From the NCBI RefSeq assembly GCF_916858675.1, contig NZ_CAKASM010000019.1, positions 1 through 64,000 of the forward strand: DNA of 64,000 nucleotides, read 5' to 3'. The notes below the pieces were generated by a model, which was not told the DNA's origin, did no database searches, and saw only the letters and a program-made list of their open reading frames with translations. The DNA comes from Sphingomonas sp. Leaf21 (GTDB lineage: Bacteria; Pseudomonadota; Alphaproteobacteria; Sphingomonadales; Sphingomonadaceae). Both the position numbers and the translations under genes were made by a program. This document shows, piece after piece, positions 36,491 to 44,404 of the stretch (position 1 is its first letter; each line of letters opens with the position of its first letter).

Positions 36491-38587
36491 TCAGAAACGC
36501 CCGCGCAGCGTCACCCGGACATTGCGCGGCGCGCCGGGCATGGTCCACACATCGGCATAGCTGCTGGCGATGTAATAGACGTCGAACAGGTTCTCGAGAT
36601 CGAGCCGCACGTCGAAGCGCGGGGTGACCGCCCAGGTCGCGTCGGCGCGCACGATCGTATAGCCGGGCAGGCGATAGCCGCTGGCGAAGGGATCACCGTT
36701 GCGTGCGCCGACATGGGTGACCCCGCTGCCCAGCGTCACCACGCCCAGCCGCTGGTGCAGGTCGAGCGCCGCCAGATGCCGGGGCACGTTGGACAACATG
36801 GTGCCGATCAGCGCCGGATTCCTGTCGTTGCGGACGGTGGCGTCGGTATAGGTGTAGGTGGCCGTGCCGGTCAGCCCCCCAGTCAGGTGCCAGTCGGCGA
36901 CGGTCTCGACGCCGCGCGACCGCTGTCGTCCGATCTGGGTCTTGACGAAGGGGTCGGTCGCATTGGGGTTCAGCACGTTGCGCTTGGTCATGGTGAACAG
37001 CGCGGTCTGCCCGGTCAGCGCGCCGCCGAAGAGGCTGTATTTCGCGCCGATCTCGGTCGAGACGCTACGCTCGGCATCGAAGCTGCTGATCCCGTCCGAC
37101 GGGTTGAGCCGCAGCGACTGACCCCAACTGGTGAACAGCGAGACATGGCGGTTCACCGCCCAGGTGAGCGCGGCGCGGGGCGTCACGCCGCGATCGACGG
37201 TATCGAGCCGCAGGTCGCCGCGAAGATAATTGGTCATCGTCTCGCGGAAACTGTTCCACCGCGCGCCGATCAGCGCGGTGACGTCGCCGAACCCGATCAG
37301 ATCCTGCGCATAGATGCTCTCGCTGCGGAACGAGGCGTAGCGATGCGCGAACGGCGTCGGGGTGGGAAGCGGCTGGCCATAGACGGGGTCGAAGGCGTCG
37401 ATGGTCAGGATTGGCGCACCGGGGCGGCCCCGCGCCTGATCCATGCGGAAATCCATGCCATGTCGCACCCGGTCGACGCCGATGCGCAGATCGTGGGTCA
37501 TGCCCAGCCAGTCGAGCTTCGCGGCCAGTTCGGCGCGCGCGGTCAGATCCTGCCAGCGGAAATCGTGGAAGCGCCGCGATCGGCCGATCGTCCGTCCGTC
37601 CGCCTGCACCCCGCGCGCGCCGAAATCGACCTGGGTGGAATAACCGGTCAGCAAGCCGTCGCGGTTCGACAGACCGGCCTCCAGTGAGATCCGGTCGGAC
37701 AGCGCGGCAAACATGCTGCCCTGCTGCCACAACATGCGCTGGGTCATCCGGCCATCGGCGGGTTCGCCCAGAAAGGTGTCGCGGTCCATCGCCCGCGCGT
37801 CGCCCCGGATCGCCGCGACGCCGCGATCGATCGGCGCACGGTTGCGCATGAATTCGGCCTGGTAGAGGAACCGCAGATCCTGGCTGGGCGTGAAGGACAG
37901 CGACGGCGCGAGCAGTAGCCGGTCGGTATGGACATAGCGGCGGAAGCTGTCGCCCTCCTCGCTCACCCCGATCAGCCGCGCCGACACGGTGTCCGACAGC
38001 GGACCGCTCACGTCGCCCGTCGCGCGCAGCCGGTTCCAGCTGCCATAGCTCAGCGAGACCTCTCCCTGGCGGGTGGCGGTCGGCGTCTTGGTGACGATGT
38101 TGAGCGACCCGCCCGGCTCGCCCAGCCCCGACAGCGCGGCAGCGGCGCCCTTCAGGAATTCGAACCGTTCGACCGTCGCGGCATCGACCGGCGCGTTGAA
38201 CCCCAGGTTGCTGTTGAAGCGATTGATGAGGATGTCGGGGCCGCTATTCTCGTTGCCCGCAAAGCCACGGATCGAATATTTGTCCCACAGGCCGCCAAAG
38301 TCGTTCTGCCGCGCGACGCCGCCCGCCAGATCGATCGTGTCGTCCAGCCGCGTCGCACCGACCCGGTCGATCAGCGCCCGGTCGATGACGCGCAGCGACT
38401 GGGGATAGCGGCGGGGCGGCGTATCCGTACCGGTGATGCTGGCATTGGCATCGCGCAGTCCGTTGACGACGACATCGGCCTGATCCTCCGCAGGCATGGC
38501 GTCGGCGCTCCTGCTCTGGGCATGTGCGGCCGGTGCCAGCATCATCCCGGCCAGCATCACGGCGCGCCCTATCGCCAATCCCCCCAT
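36491..38587 (-). CDS. TonB-dependent siderophore receptor (FpvA/FhuA-like)
   Basis: A 698-residue receptor with a signal peptide ending near AHAQS. The plug starts DVVVNGLRDANAS and has YPQSLRVIDRALIDRVG, VARQNDFGGLWDKYSIRGF and GGSLNIVTKTP, all typical of the siderophore-receptor family. The barrel ends in Phe (LRGRF). The ATG at 38587 is about 40 bp downstream of a near-perfect Fur box, so strong iron repression is expected. It differs from the neighbouring catecholate receptor in plug and length, so the two probably take different siderophores. Confidence 0.9.
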   Translation of the reverse strand: MGGLAIGRAVMLAGMMLAPAAHAQSRSADAMPAEDQADVVVNGLRDANASITGTDTPPRRYPQSLRVIDRALIDRVGATRLDDTIDLAGGVARQNDFGGLWDKYSIRGFAGNENSGPDILINRFNSNLGFNAPVDAATVERFEFLKGAAAALSGLGEPGGSLNIVTKTPTATRQGEVSLSYGSWNRLRATGDVSGPLSDTVSARLIGVSEEGDSFRRYVHTDRLLLAPSLSFTPSQDLRFLYQAEFMRNRAPIDRGVAAIRGDARAMDRDTFLGEPADGRMTQRMLWQQGSMFAALSDRISLEAGLSNRDGLLTGYSTQVDFGARGVQADGRTIGRSRRFHDFRWQDLTARAELAAKLDWLGMTHDLRIGVDRVRHGMDFRMDQARGRPGAPILTIDAFDPVYGQPLPTPTPFAHRYASFRSESIYAQDLIGFGDVTALIGARWNSFRETMTNYLRGDLRLDTVDRGVTPRAALTWAVNRHVSLFTSWGQSLRLNPSDGISSFDAERSVSTEIGAKYSLFGGALTGQTALFTMTKRNVLNPNATDPFVKTQIGRQRSRGVETVADWHLTGGLTGTATYTYTDATVRNDRNPALIGTMLSNVPRHLAALDLHQRLGVVTLGSGVTHVGARNGDPFASGYRLPGYTIVRADATWAVTPRFDVRLDLENLFDVYYIASSYADVWTMPGAPRNVRVTLRGRF

Positions 38588-38625
38588 CGACCACCCCCAT
38601 CAAACGATTTCGGCGGCGCAATATC

Positions 38626-38644
38626 GATAATGATAATCCTTCGC
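38626..38644. promoter_or_regulatory. strong Fur box
   Basis: GATAATGATAATCCTTCGC matches the classical 19-bp Fur consensus at 16 of 19 positions by eye, the left hexamers being perfect. It lies about 40 bp upstream of the siderophore receptor start on the minus strand and about 110 bp before the divergent endonuclease-family gene. It is good evidence for iron-responsive control of the receptor. Confidence 0.8.
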
Positions 38645-38753
38645 AATGACGAACTGCGGGGTACGGTTGGGGATCGGTGTCATGCGCCTGCCACAAGCCT
38701 TCGCCACGGAACGGCGATGGCGGTCGAACTGCCAGCAACGACGGGATGAACGG

Positions 38754-39614
38754 ATGACGAAATTTCGGCGAGCCTTGCGGCAGGTGGCGGTGCTGGCGGT
38801 GGCGATGCTGGTCCCGGCGATGGCGTGGGGTCAGCCGCTCAAGGTCATGACATTCAACGTCCGCTATGCCTCTGACGAGGGGGAACAGCGTTGGGCGGTG
38901 CGACGGCCCGTGCTCGTCGAATTGCTCCGTCGCGCCGCGCCCGATCTGATCGGCACGCAGGAACTGCTGCGGCGTCAGGGGGACGACATCGTCCGCGCGC
39001 TGCCGGGATATCGCTGGTTCGGGCGCGACCGAAGGGGGCGGCATGACGACGAGCATATGGGCATTTTCTATCGTACCGATCGGCTGACACTGGTGCGGCA
39101 TGGCGATTTCTGGCTGTCCGACACACCCGAGGCGGTCGGTAGCCGGAGCTGGGGCACCGACCTGCCGCGCATGGCGAACTGGGCGGTGTTCGAGACGAAG
39201 GAGGCCAGGCCCCGCCGTTTCCTGTTCGTCGACACCCATCTCGCCCATCGTGACGAGGATGCCGAGGCCCGCGACCGCTCGGCCAAGCTGATCCTGTCGC
39301 GACTGCCGGTGCTCGCGCAGGGAATGCCGGTGATCCTGGCGGGTGACATGAACGCCCGGCCCGACACGGCGGCCTATGGGACATTCGCGGGGGCGCTGAC
39401 CGACGCCCGGGGCAGCGCCAGGCGGCGTGAGGGGCCGGAGATGACGTTCCACGACTTCACCGGCACGCCCGATCGCCGGATCGACTATCTCTTCCTGCGC
39501 GGGTTCACGGCGGACACCGTCACCACCGATAGCTATCATCGGGGGCGGACCTATCCGTCGGATCATTTCCCGGTCGAGGCGCTGGTGGCGTTTCCCGAGC
39601 ACGAGGCGCCTTGA
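38754..39614 (+). CDS. secreted endonuclease/exonuclease/phosphatase family protein
   Basis: A 286-residue protein with an N-terminal signal peptide (cleavage near AMAWG) and the metal-dependent phosphodiesterase/nuclease fold: MTFNVRY, ELLRRQ, DTHLAHRDE, AGDMNARPD and the C-terminal SDHFPVEA. The fold covers DNases, sphingomyelinases and phosphatases; secretion next to an esterase gene suggests extracytoplasmic substrate scavenging, not shown by sequence. The ATG at 38754 opens the signal peptide; the longer in-frame extension is rejected. The next gene follows 129 bp later on the same strand. Confidence 0.82.
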   Translation: MTKFRRALRQVAVLAVAMLVPAMAWGQPLKVMTFNVRYASDEGEQRWAVRRPVLVELLRRAAPDLIGTQELLRRQGDDIVRALPGYRWFGRDRRGRHDDEHMGIFYRTDRLTLVRHGDFWLSDTPEAVGSRSWGTDLPRMANWAVFETKEARPRRFLFVDTHLAHRDEDAEARDRSAKLILSRLPVLAQGMPVILAGDMNARPDTAAYGTFAGALTDARGSARRREGPEMTFHDFTGTPDRRIDYLFLRGFTADTVTTDSYHRGRTYPSDHFPVEALVAFPEHEAP

Positions 39615-39625
39615 CCGCCCTCATG

Positions 39626-39645
39626 CCTCCCCCGGAGCGGGGAGG
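39626..39645. terminator. CCTCCCC/GGGGAGG hairpin after the endonuclease-family gene
   Basis: CCTCCCC (39626-39632) and GGGGAGG (39639-39645) form a 7-bp stem around CGGAGC. It resembles the CCTCCCC-type hairpins at 16.16 and 21.44 kb. It may terminate the upstream gene, but no T-run follows. Confidence 0.35.
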
Positions 39646-39654
39646 AGCGTTTGC

Positions 39655-39666
39655 GATAGCGTTATC
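39655..39666. promoter_or_regulatory. LacI-type operator-like dyad upstream of the esterase gene
   Basis: GATAGCGTTATC is a dyad with GATA and TATC arms; on the other strand it reads TGATAACGCTATCG with its left flank. This looks like operators of LacI-family sugar regulators, which contain a central CG between A/T-rich half sites. It lies about 80 bp before the esterase ATG. No LacI-family gene is seen in the window. Confidence 0.3.
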
Positions 39667-39743
39667 ATTTTGACGATCCTATGCTCCGTCGACGGCCGAT
39701 GACGGCGCGGAATCGCGTGCCGCAGGCGAAGGAGAGGGATGGG

Positions 39744-41720
39744 ATGCGGAACGGGCTTTTGCGTGTCGGCGCCGTGCGGCGCGCGGGTGTGGCGATGCTG
39801 TTGGGGACGGCGGCGGCCTGGCCGGTGCTGGCGGAGGCGCGGCCCCGCATCCTGACCCCGATGAGCGCGCATGCCGTGCTGCAACGCGACCGTCCGATCA
39901 TCGTCGAGGGGATGGGCGATGCGGGCGAGCGCGTGACCGTGGCGCTTGGCGACCGGACCGCGCAGGCGACCGCCGACCGCCAGGGCCGCTGGCGCGCGAC
40001 CCTGCCCGCCATGGCGGCGACCGCCACCCCGCTGACCCTGACCGCGACCGGCAAGGACGGCGCGGCCGACAGGATGGACGACCTGCTGATCGGCGATGTG
40101 TGGCTGTGTTCGGGCCAGTCCAACATGGAATATCCGACCAAGCAGGCGCTGAACGGCGAGGGTCTGGTCGGCGGCTCGGCCAACGACCGGATCCGCCTGC
40201 TCGACGTCGCGCATCATGTAGGGCTGTCCGCCGACGAGACGCTGAAGACGCGTCCGGTCTGGGCAGCGGCCTCACCCGCGAGCGTCGCCAATTTTTCCGC
40301 CGCCTGCTATCTGATGGTCAAGGATCTCGCCACCAAGGCCGATGTGCCGATGGGGGCGATCGATTCGAGCTGGGGCGGGACCAAGATCCTGCCCTGGGTT
40401 CCCGGCACCGATGCGCGCAAGCTGCCCGGCCTCGCCGCCGATGCCGATCTGCTGGCGCTCTACGCCCGCGACCACGCGGCGGGGCTTCGCGCGTTCGGGG
40501 ATCGCTGGGGCGAGTGGTGGCGCAAGGCGAGCGGCACCGCGCGCGGGGCCGAGCCCTGGAACGCGCCCGATCGGCTGAGCTGGCAACCGGTGCCCAAGTT
40601 CAGCCCGTGGGAGGAATGGGGCGTGCCCGCGCTGGCCGACTATAACGGGCTGGTCTGGTTCCGGCAGGGCTTCGACCTGCCCGCCGCGCCGACCGGCGAT
40701 GGCGTCATCGAGCTGGGCGGGATCGACGAGCTCGACACCGTCTGGGTCAACGGCGTGGTCGTCGGCGCGACCTTCGGCTGGGGCGATCGGCGGCGCTATG
40801 TCGTGCCGCGCGCCGCGTTGAAGCAGGGGCACAACGAAATCGTGGTCGGGCTGGGCGATACCTATGGTCCGGGCGGAATGTTCGGTCCGGCGGAGAAGGT
40901 GCAATTCACACCCGCCGGCGGACAGCCGATCCCGCTCGGCGCCGGATGGCGCTATTCGATCTACAAGCGTGACGACCAGAGCTATCCGCGCAGTCCCTGG
41001 GAAAGCCATGCGGGGCTCGGCACGCTCTATAACGGCATGATCGCGCCGCTCGGGCCGATCGGGTTGAAGGGCGTCGCCTGGTATCAGGGGGAATCGGATG
41101 TCGGACTGGCCAGCTATGGCGACCGGCTGGCGGCGCTGATGACCGGGTGGCGTCGCCAGTTCGCCGACCCGAGCCTGCCCTTCCTGATCATTCAGCTCGC
41201 CGATTTCGGCGCGCCGCCGGTCAAGCCGGGTGACAGCGGCTGGGCGGCATTGCGCGAGGCGCAGCGGCTGGCGGTGCTGCGCGACGATCATGCGGCGCTG
41301 GCGACGGCGGTCGATATCGGGGTGCGGACCGACATCCATCCCGCCGACAAGAACGAGCTCGCCAAGCGGCTGGTCTTCGCGCAACAGCATCTCGCGGCGG
41401 GTGACCGCGCCAACGCGTCGGGGCCGATGATCGCCTCGGCGACACGGGGGCAGCAGGGCGAGGTGGTGCTGCGCTTTGCGGGCGTGCAAGGGGCGCTGCA
41501 CGCGTGGAGCGCCGCGGCACCGATCGGGTTCGAGTTGTGTGATGCCAGCGCGTGTCGTTATGCCGATGCGACGGTCAACGGGTCGGAAGTCCGACTCGCG
41601 GATGCCAAGCCCGGCGATGTCCGCGTCCGCTATGCCTGGGCGGATGCGCCGGTGATCAATTTCTACGACGAGGCACCGCATCCGGTGGTGCCGTTCGAGA
41701 TGGCGATTGCGGGGAACTGA
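39744..41720 (+). CDS. sialate O-acetylesterase family protein
   Basis: A 658-residue secreted esterase. The signal peptide ends near VLAEA. An N-terminal beta domain is followed by the SGNH-type esterase core with CSGQSNMEYP (nucleophile Ser near 125), a jelly-roll-like insert (about 290-390), YQGESDVG and TDIHPADK (about 529) holding the catalytic His. Members remove O-acetyl groups from sialic acid or from plant xylan and pectin; the plant-polymer role seems likelier in a glycan-feeding bacterium. The ATG follows AGGAGAGG. Confidence 0.88.
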   Translation: MRNGLLRVGAVRRAGVAMLLGTAAAWPVLAEARPRILTPMSAHAVLQRDRPIIVEGMGDAGERVTVALGDRTAQATADRQGRWRATLPAMAATATPLTLTATGKDGAADRMDDLLIGDVWLCSGQSNMEYPTKQALNGEGLVGGSANDRIRLLDVAHHVGLSADETLKTRPVWAAASPASVANFSAACYLMVKDLATKADVPMGAIDSSWGGTKILPWVPGTDARKLPGLAADADLLALYARDHAAGLRAFGDRWGEWWRKASGTARGAEPWNAPDRLSWQPVPKFSPWEEWGVPALADYNGLVWFRQGFDLPAAPTGDGVIELGGIDELDTVWVNGVVVGATFGWGDRRRYVVPRAALKQGHNEIVVGLGDTYGPGGMFGPAEKVQFTPAGGQPIPLGAGWRYSIYKRDDQSYPRSPWESHAGLGTLYNGMIAPLGPIGLKGVAWYQGESDVGLASYGDRLAALMTGWRRQFADPSLPFLIIQLADFGAPPVKPGDSGWAALREAQRLAVLRDDHAALATAVDIGVRTDIHPADKNELAKRLVFAQQHLAAGDRANASGPMIASATRGQQGEVVLRFAGVQGALHAWSAAAPIGFELCDASACRYADATVNGSEVRLADAKPGDVRVRYAWADAPVINFYDEAPHPVVPFEMAIAGN

Positions 41721-41737
41721 CCGAAGCGGCCCTCACT

Positions 41738-41770
41738 CTTCCCATCTGCCCGCTGCAAGCGGGTGGGAAG
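41738..41770. terminator. bulged hairpin after the sialate esterase
   Basis: CTTCCCA (41738-41744) with CCCGC (41749-41753) pairs with GCGGG-TGGGAAG (41759-41770), leaving a 4-nt bulge. It lies 18 bp past the esterase stop and is probably its terminator. An outer CCCTC/GAGGG pair extends the stem. Confidence 0.45.
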
Positions 41771-41921
41771 GGCGAGGGGGGTTCGGGTGGACACGGAAAA
41801 ACACCACCACCCGATGCGTTCGCTCGATCAACCCCCACAAAAGGCGCTTGAAATAAAATTCCATCCAGTTGAAAGATAGCAACGACCCGAGCGGAATCGG
41901 GCGAAGCGTTGAGGAGAGAGC

Positions 41922-43217
41922 ATGGCCGTGCCGCCAGAAGGCATTTCGCGCGCCAACCTGGCCCCGTTGCAACTGCATGTTCCCGAGCCGAAATTCCGGC
42001 CGGGCGATGCGGTCGACTTCGCCAGTGTCGAGGTTCCGCCTGCCGGTGCCCAGCGCCGCCCGGACACCGCGGCGCCTGCCGACAGCTTTCATGAACTCGC
42101 CTATACGCTGGTCCGCGTGCTGGATGACGAGGGCAACGCGGTCGGGCCCTGGGATCCCAAGCTCTCGCCCGATGGTCTGCGGCGGATGCTGCGGCACATG
42201 GTCCTGCTCCGCGCCTTCGACGAGCGGATGTTCCGGGCACAGCGCCAGGGAAAGACCAGCTTTTACATGAAGGCGCTGGGCGAGGAGGCGGTTTCGGTCG
42301 CCGCCGCCCATGCGCTCGACTATGAGGATATGTGTTTCCCCTCCTATCGCCAGCAGGGGCTGTTGATCGCGCGCGACTGGCCGCTGGTCGACATGATGAA
42401 CCAGATTTATTCCAACAGCGCGGACCGGCTGGGCGGCAAGCAGTTGCCCATCATGTATTCGGCCAGGGAAGCCGGTTTCTTCTCGATCTCGGGCAACCTC
42501 ACGACGCAATATCCGCAGGCCGTCGGCTGGGCGATGGCTTCGGCGGCGAAGGGCGATACCCGCATCGCCGCCGTGTGGTGCGGTGAGGGCTCGACCGCGG
42601 AGGGCGATTTCCACTCGGCCTGCACCTTCGCCGCCGTCTACCGCGCGCCGGTGGTCATGAACGTCGTCAACAACCAGTGGGCGATCTCCAGCTTCTCCGG
42701 TTTCGCGGGCGCGGAGGCGACGACCTTTGCCGCGCGGGCGATCGGCTATGGCATTGCGGGCCTTCGGGTCGACGGCAACGATGCGCTGGCGGTCTATGCC
42801 GCCACCCAATGGGCCGCCGAGCGGGCGCGGACCAACCAGGGTGCGACGCTGATCGAGCATTTCACCTATCGTACCGAGGGTCATTCGACGTCGGACGATC
42901 CCACCCAATATCGCTCGGCGGGCGAGCCGACCGCCTGGCCGCTGGGCGATCCGATCCGGCGGTTGAAGGATCACCTGATCGGCCTGGGCGAGTGGGACGA
43001 GGACGCCCATGCCGCGCAGGATCGCGAAGTCGCCGAGCAGGTCCGCGCCGCGCAAAAGGCCGCCGAGGCGAACGGCATCCTGGGCCATGGCCTTCACCAG
43101 CCGCTCGACAGCCTGTTCGACGGCGTGTTCGAGGAGATGCCCTGGCACCTTCGCGAGCAGCGCCAGCAGATGCTCGACGAGGAAGAGGCCAGCGGACGGC
43201 CATGGGCGCGCAAGTGA
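41922..43217 (+). CDS. bkdA1: branched-chain 2-oxoacid (2-oxoisovalerate) dehydrogenase E1 alpha subunit
   Basis: A 431-residue thiamine-diphosphate-binding subunit of the branched-chain 2-oxoacid dehydrogenase complex, used in Val, Leu and Ile breakdown. The substrate-channel helix FYMKALGEEA, SYRQQGLLIARDW and the thiamine motif GEGSTAEGDF...NVVNNQW are visible. The N-terminal 60 residues are polar and longer than in pyruvate dehydrogenase E1alpha, as expected for this branch. The ATG follows a GAGGAGAGAGC site. It is the first gene of E1alpha-E1beta-E2. Confidence 0.92.
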   Translation: MAVPPEGISRANLAPLQLHVPEPKFRPGDAVDFASVEVPPAGAQRRPDTAAPADSFHELAYTLVRVLDDEGNAVGPWDPKLSPDGLRRMLRHMVLLRAFDERMFRAQRQGKTSFYMKALGEEAVSVAAAHALDYEDMCFPSYRQQGLLIARDWPLVDMMNQIYSNSADRLGGKQLPIMYSAREAGFFSISGNLTTQYPQAVGWAMASAAKGDTRIAAVWCGEGSTAEGDFHSACTFAAVYRAPVVMNVVNNQWAISSFSGFAGAEATTFAARAIGYGIAGLRVDGNDALAVYAATQWAAERARTNQGATLIEHFTYRTEGHSTSDDPTQYRSAGEPTAWPLGDPIRRLKDHLIGLGEWDEDAHAAQDREVAEQVRAAQKAAEANGILGHGLHQPLDSLFDGVFEEMPWHLREQRQQMLDEEEASGRPWARK

Positions 43218-43233
43218 CCCCCCGCCCGCGCCA

Positions 43234-43331
43234 CCCCGGCGAAGGCCGGGGTCCAGTCGCCGTGTCTTCGCGACCGCAGGGCATTGCGCGCCTCCTTTCG
43301 TCTCGTAACTGGACCCCGGCCTTCGCCGGGG
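43234..43331. repeat. inverted repeat between E1 alpha and E1 beta genes
   Basis: CCCCGGCGAAGGCCGGGGTC plus CAG (43234-43256) is the exact reverse complement of 43309-43331, a 23-bp match around a 52-nt loop. Each arm also folds on itself (CCCCGGC/GCCGGGG). The right arm ends against the GGGGAAG ribosome binding site of the E1beta gene, so folding could affect its translation. This looks like a sphingomonad extragenic palindrome. Confidence 0.85.
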
Positions 43332-43344
43332 GGGAAGATCATTC

Positions 43345-44403
43345 ATGAGCGATCTGACCACCGAAACCGCCCCGGAAACGGGCGAAACCACCCGCATGAA
43401 CATGATCCAGGCGATCAACTCCGCCATGGACGTGGTCATGGCGCGCGACCCCGACGTGGTCGTGATGGGCGAGGATGTCGGCTATTTCGGCGGCGTCTTC
43501 CGCGCCACCGCCGGCCTTCAGAAGAAATATGGCAAGACCCGCGTGTTCGACACGCCGATCACCGAATGCGGCATCATCGGCGTCGCGGTCGGCATGGGCG
43601 CCTACGGCCTGCGTCCGGTGCCGGAGATCCAGTTCGCCGACTATATCTACCCCGCGCTCGACCAGCTCGTGTCGGAGGCGGCGCGGCTGCGCTATCGTTC
43701 GGCGGGGGAGTTCACCGCGCCATTGACCGTGCGCTCTCCCTTTGGCGGGGGCATTTTCGGCGGCCAGACCCACAGCCAGAGCCCCGAGGGCATCTTCACC
43801 CATGTCTCCGGTATCAAGACGGTGATCCCGGCGACGCCCTATGACGCCAAGGGCCTGCTGATCTCGGCGATCGAGGACAATGACCCCGTCCTCTTCTTCG
43901 AGCCCAAGCGCATCTATAACGGTCCGTTCAACGGCCACTGGGATCGCCCGGCGGAGAATTGGTCGAAGCATCCCGGTGGCGAAGTGCCGACCGGATACTA
44001 TAAGATCCCGCTGGGCAAGGCGGCGACGGTGCGCGCGGGCGAGGCGGTGACGATCCTGTGCTACGGCACGATGGTGCATGTCTGCGCCGCCGTGGTCGCC
44101 GACATGGGCGTGGATGCCGAGATCATCGACCTGCGCACGCTGGTGCCCCTCGACATCGAGGCGATCGAGGAGTCGGTCAAGAAGACCGGCCGCTGCATGA
44201 TCGTGCATGAGGCGACGCGGACCGGCGGTTATGGCGCGGAGCTGTCCGCGCTGGTCCAGGAACGCTGCTTCTATCATCTCGAAGCGCCGATCGCGCGCGT
44301 GACCGGCTTCGACACGCCCTATCCGCACAGCCTGGAATGGGCCTATTTCCCCGGCCCGGTCCGTATCGGCCAGGCGCTCAAGACCTTGTTGAAGGACGCC
44401 TGA
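43345..44403 (+). CDS. bkdA2: branched-chain 2-oxoacid dehydrogenase E1 beta subunit
   Basis: A 352-residue subunit that pairs with E1alpha to form the thiamine-dependent decarboxylase. It has the transketolase pyrimidine domain (MGEDVGYFGGVFRATAGL, DTPITECGIIG) and the C-terminal transketolase half (ILCYGTMVHVC, IDLRTLVPLDIEAIEESV). A 20-residue N-terminal extension is present before MNMIQAINS. The palindrome just upstream lies between this gene and E1alpha. Its stop is one base before the E2 ATG (TGACATG). Confidence 0.92.
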   Translation: MSDLTTETAPETGETTRMNMIQAINSAMDVVMARDPDVVVMGEDVGYFGGVFRATAGLQKKYGKTRVFDTPITECGIIGVAVGMGAYGLRPVPEIQFADYIYPALDQLVSEAARLRYRSAGEFTAPLTVRSPFGGGIFGGQTHSQSPEGIFTHVSGIKTVIPATPYDAKGLLISAIEDNDPVLFFEPKRIYNGPFNGHWDRPAENWSKHPGGEVPTGYYKIPLGKAATVRAGEAVTILCYGTMVHVCAAVVADMGVDAEIIDLRTLVPLDIEAIEESVKKTGRCMIVHEATRTGGYGAELSALVQERCFYHLEAPIARVTGFDTPYPHSLEWAYFPGPVRIGQALKTLLKDA

Positions 44404-44404
44404 C

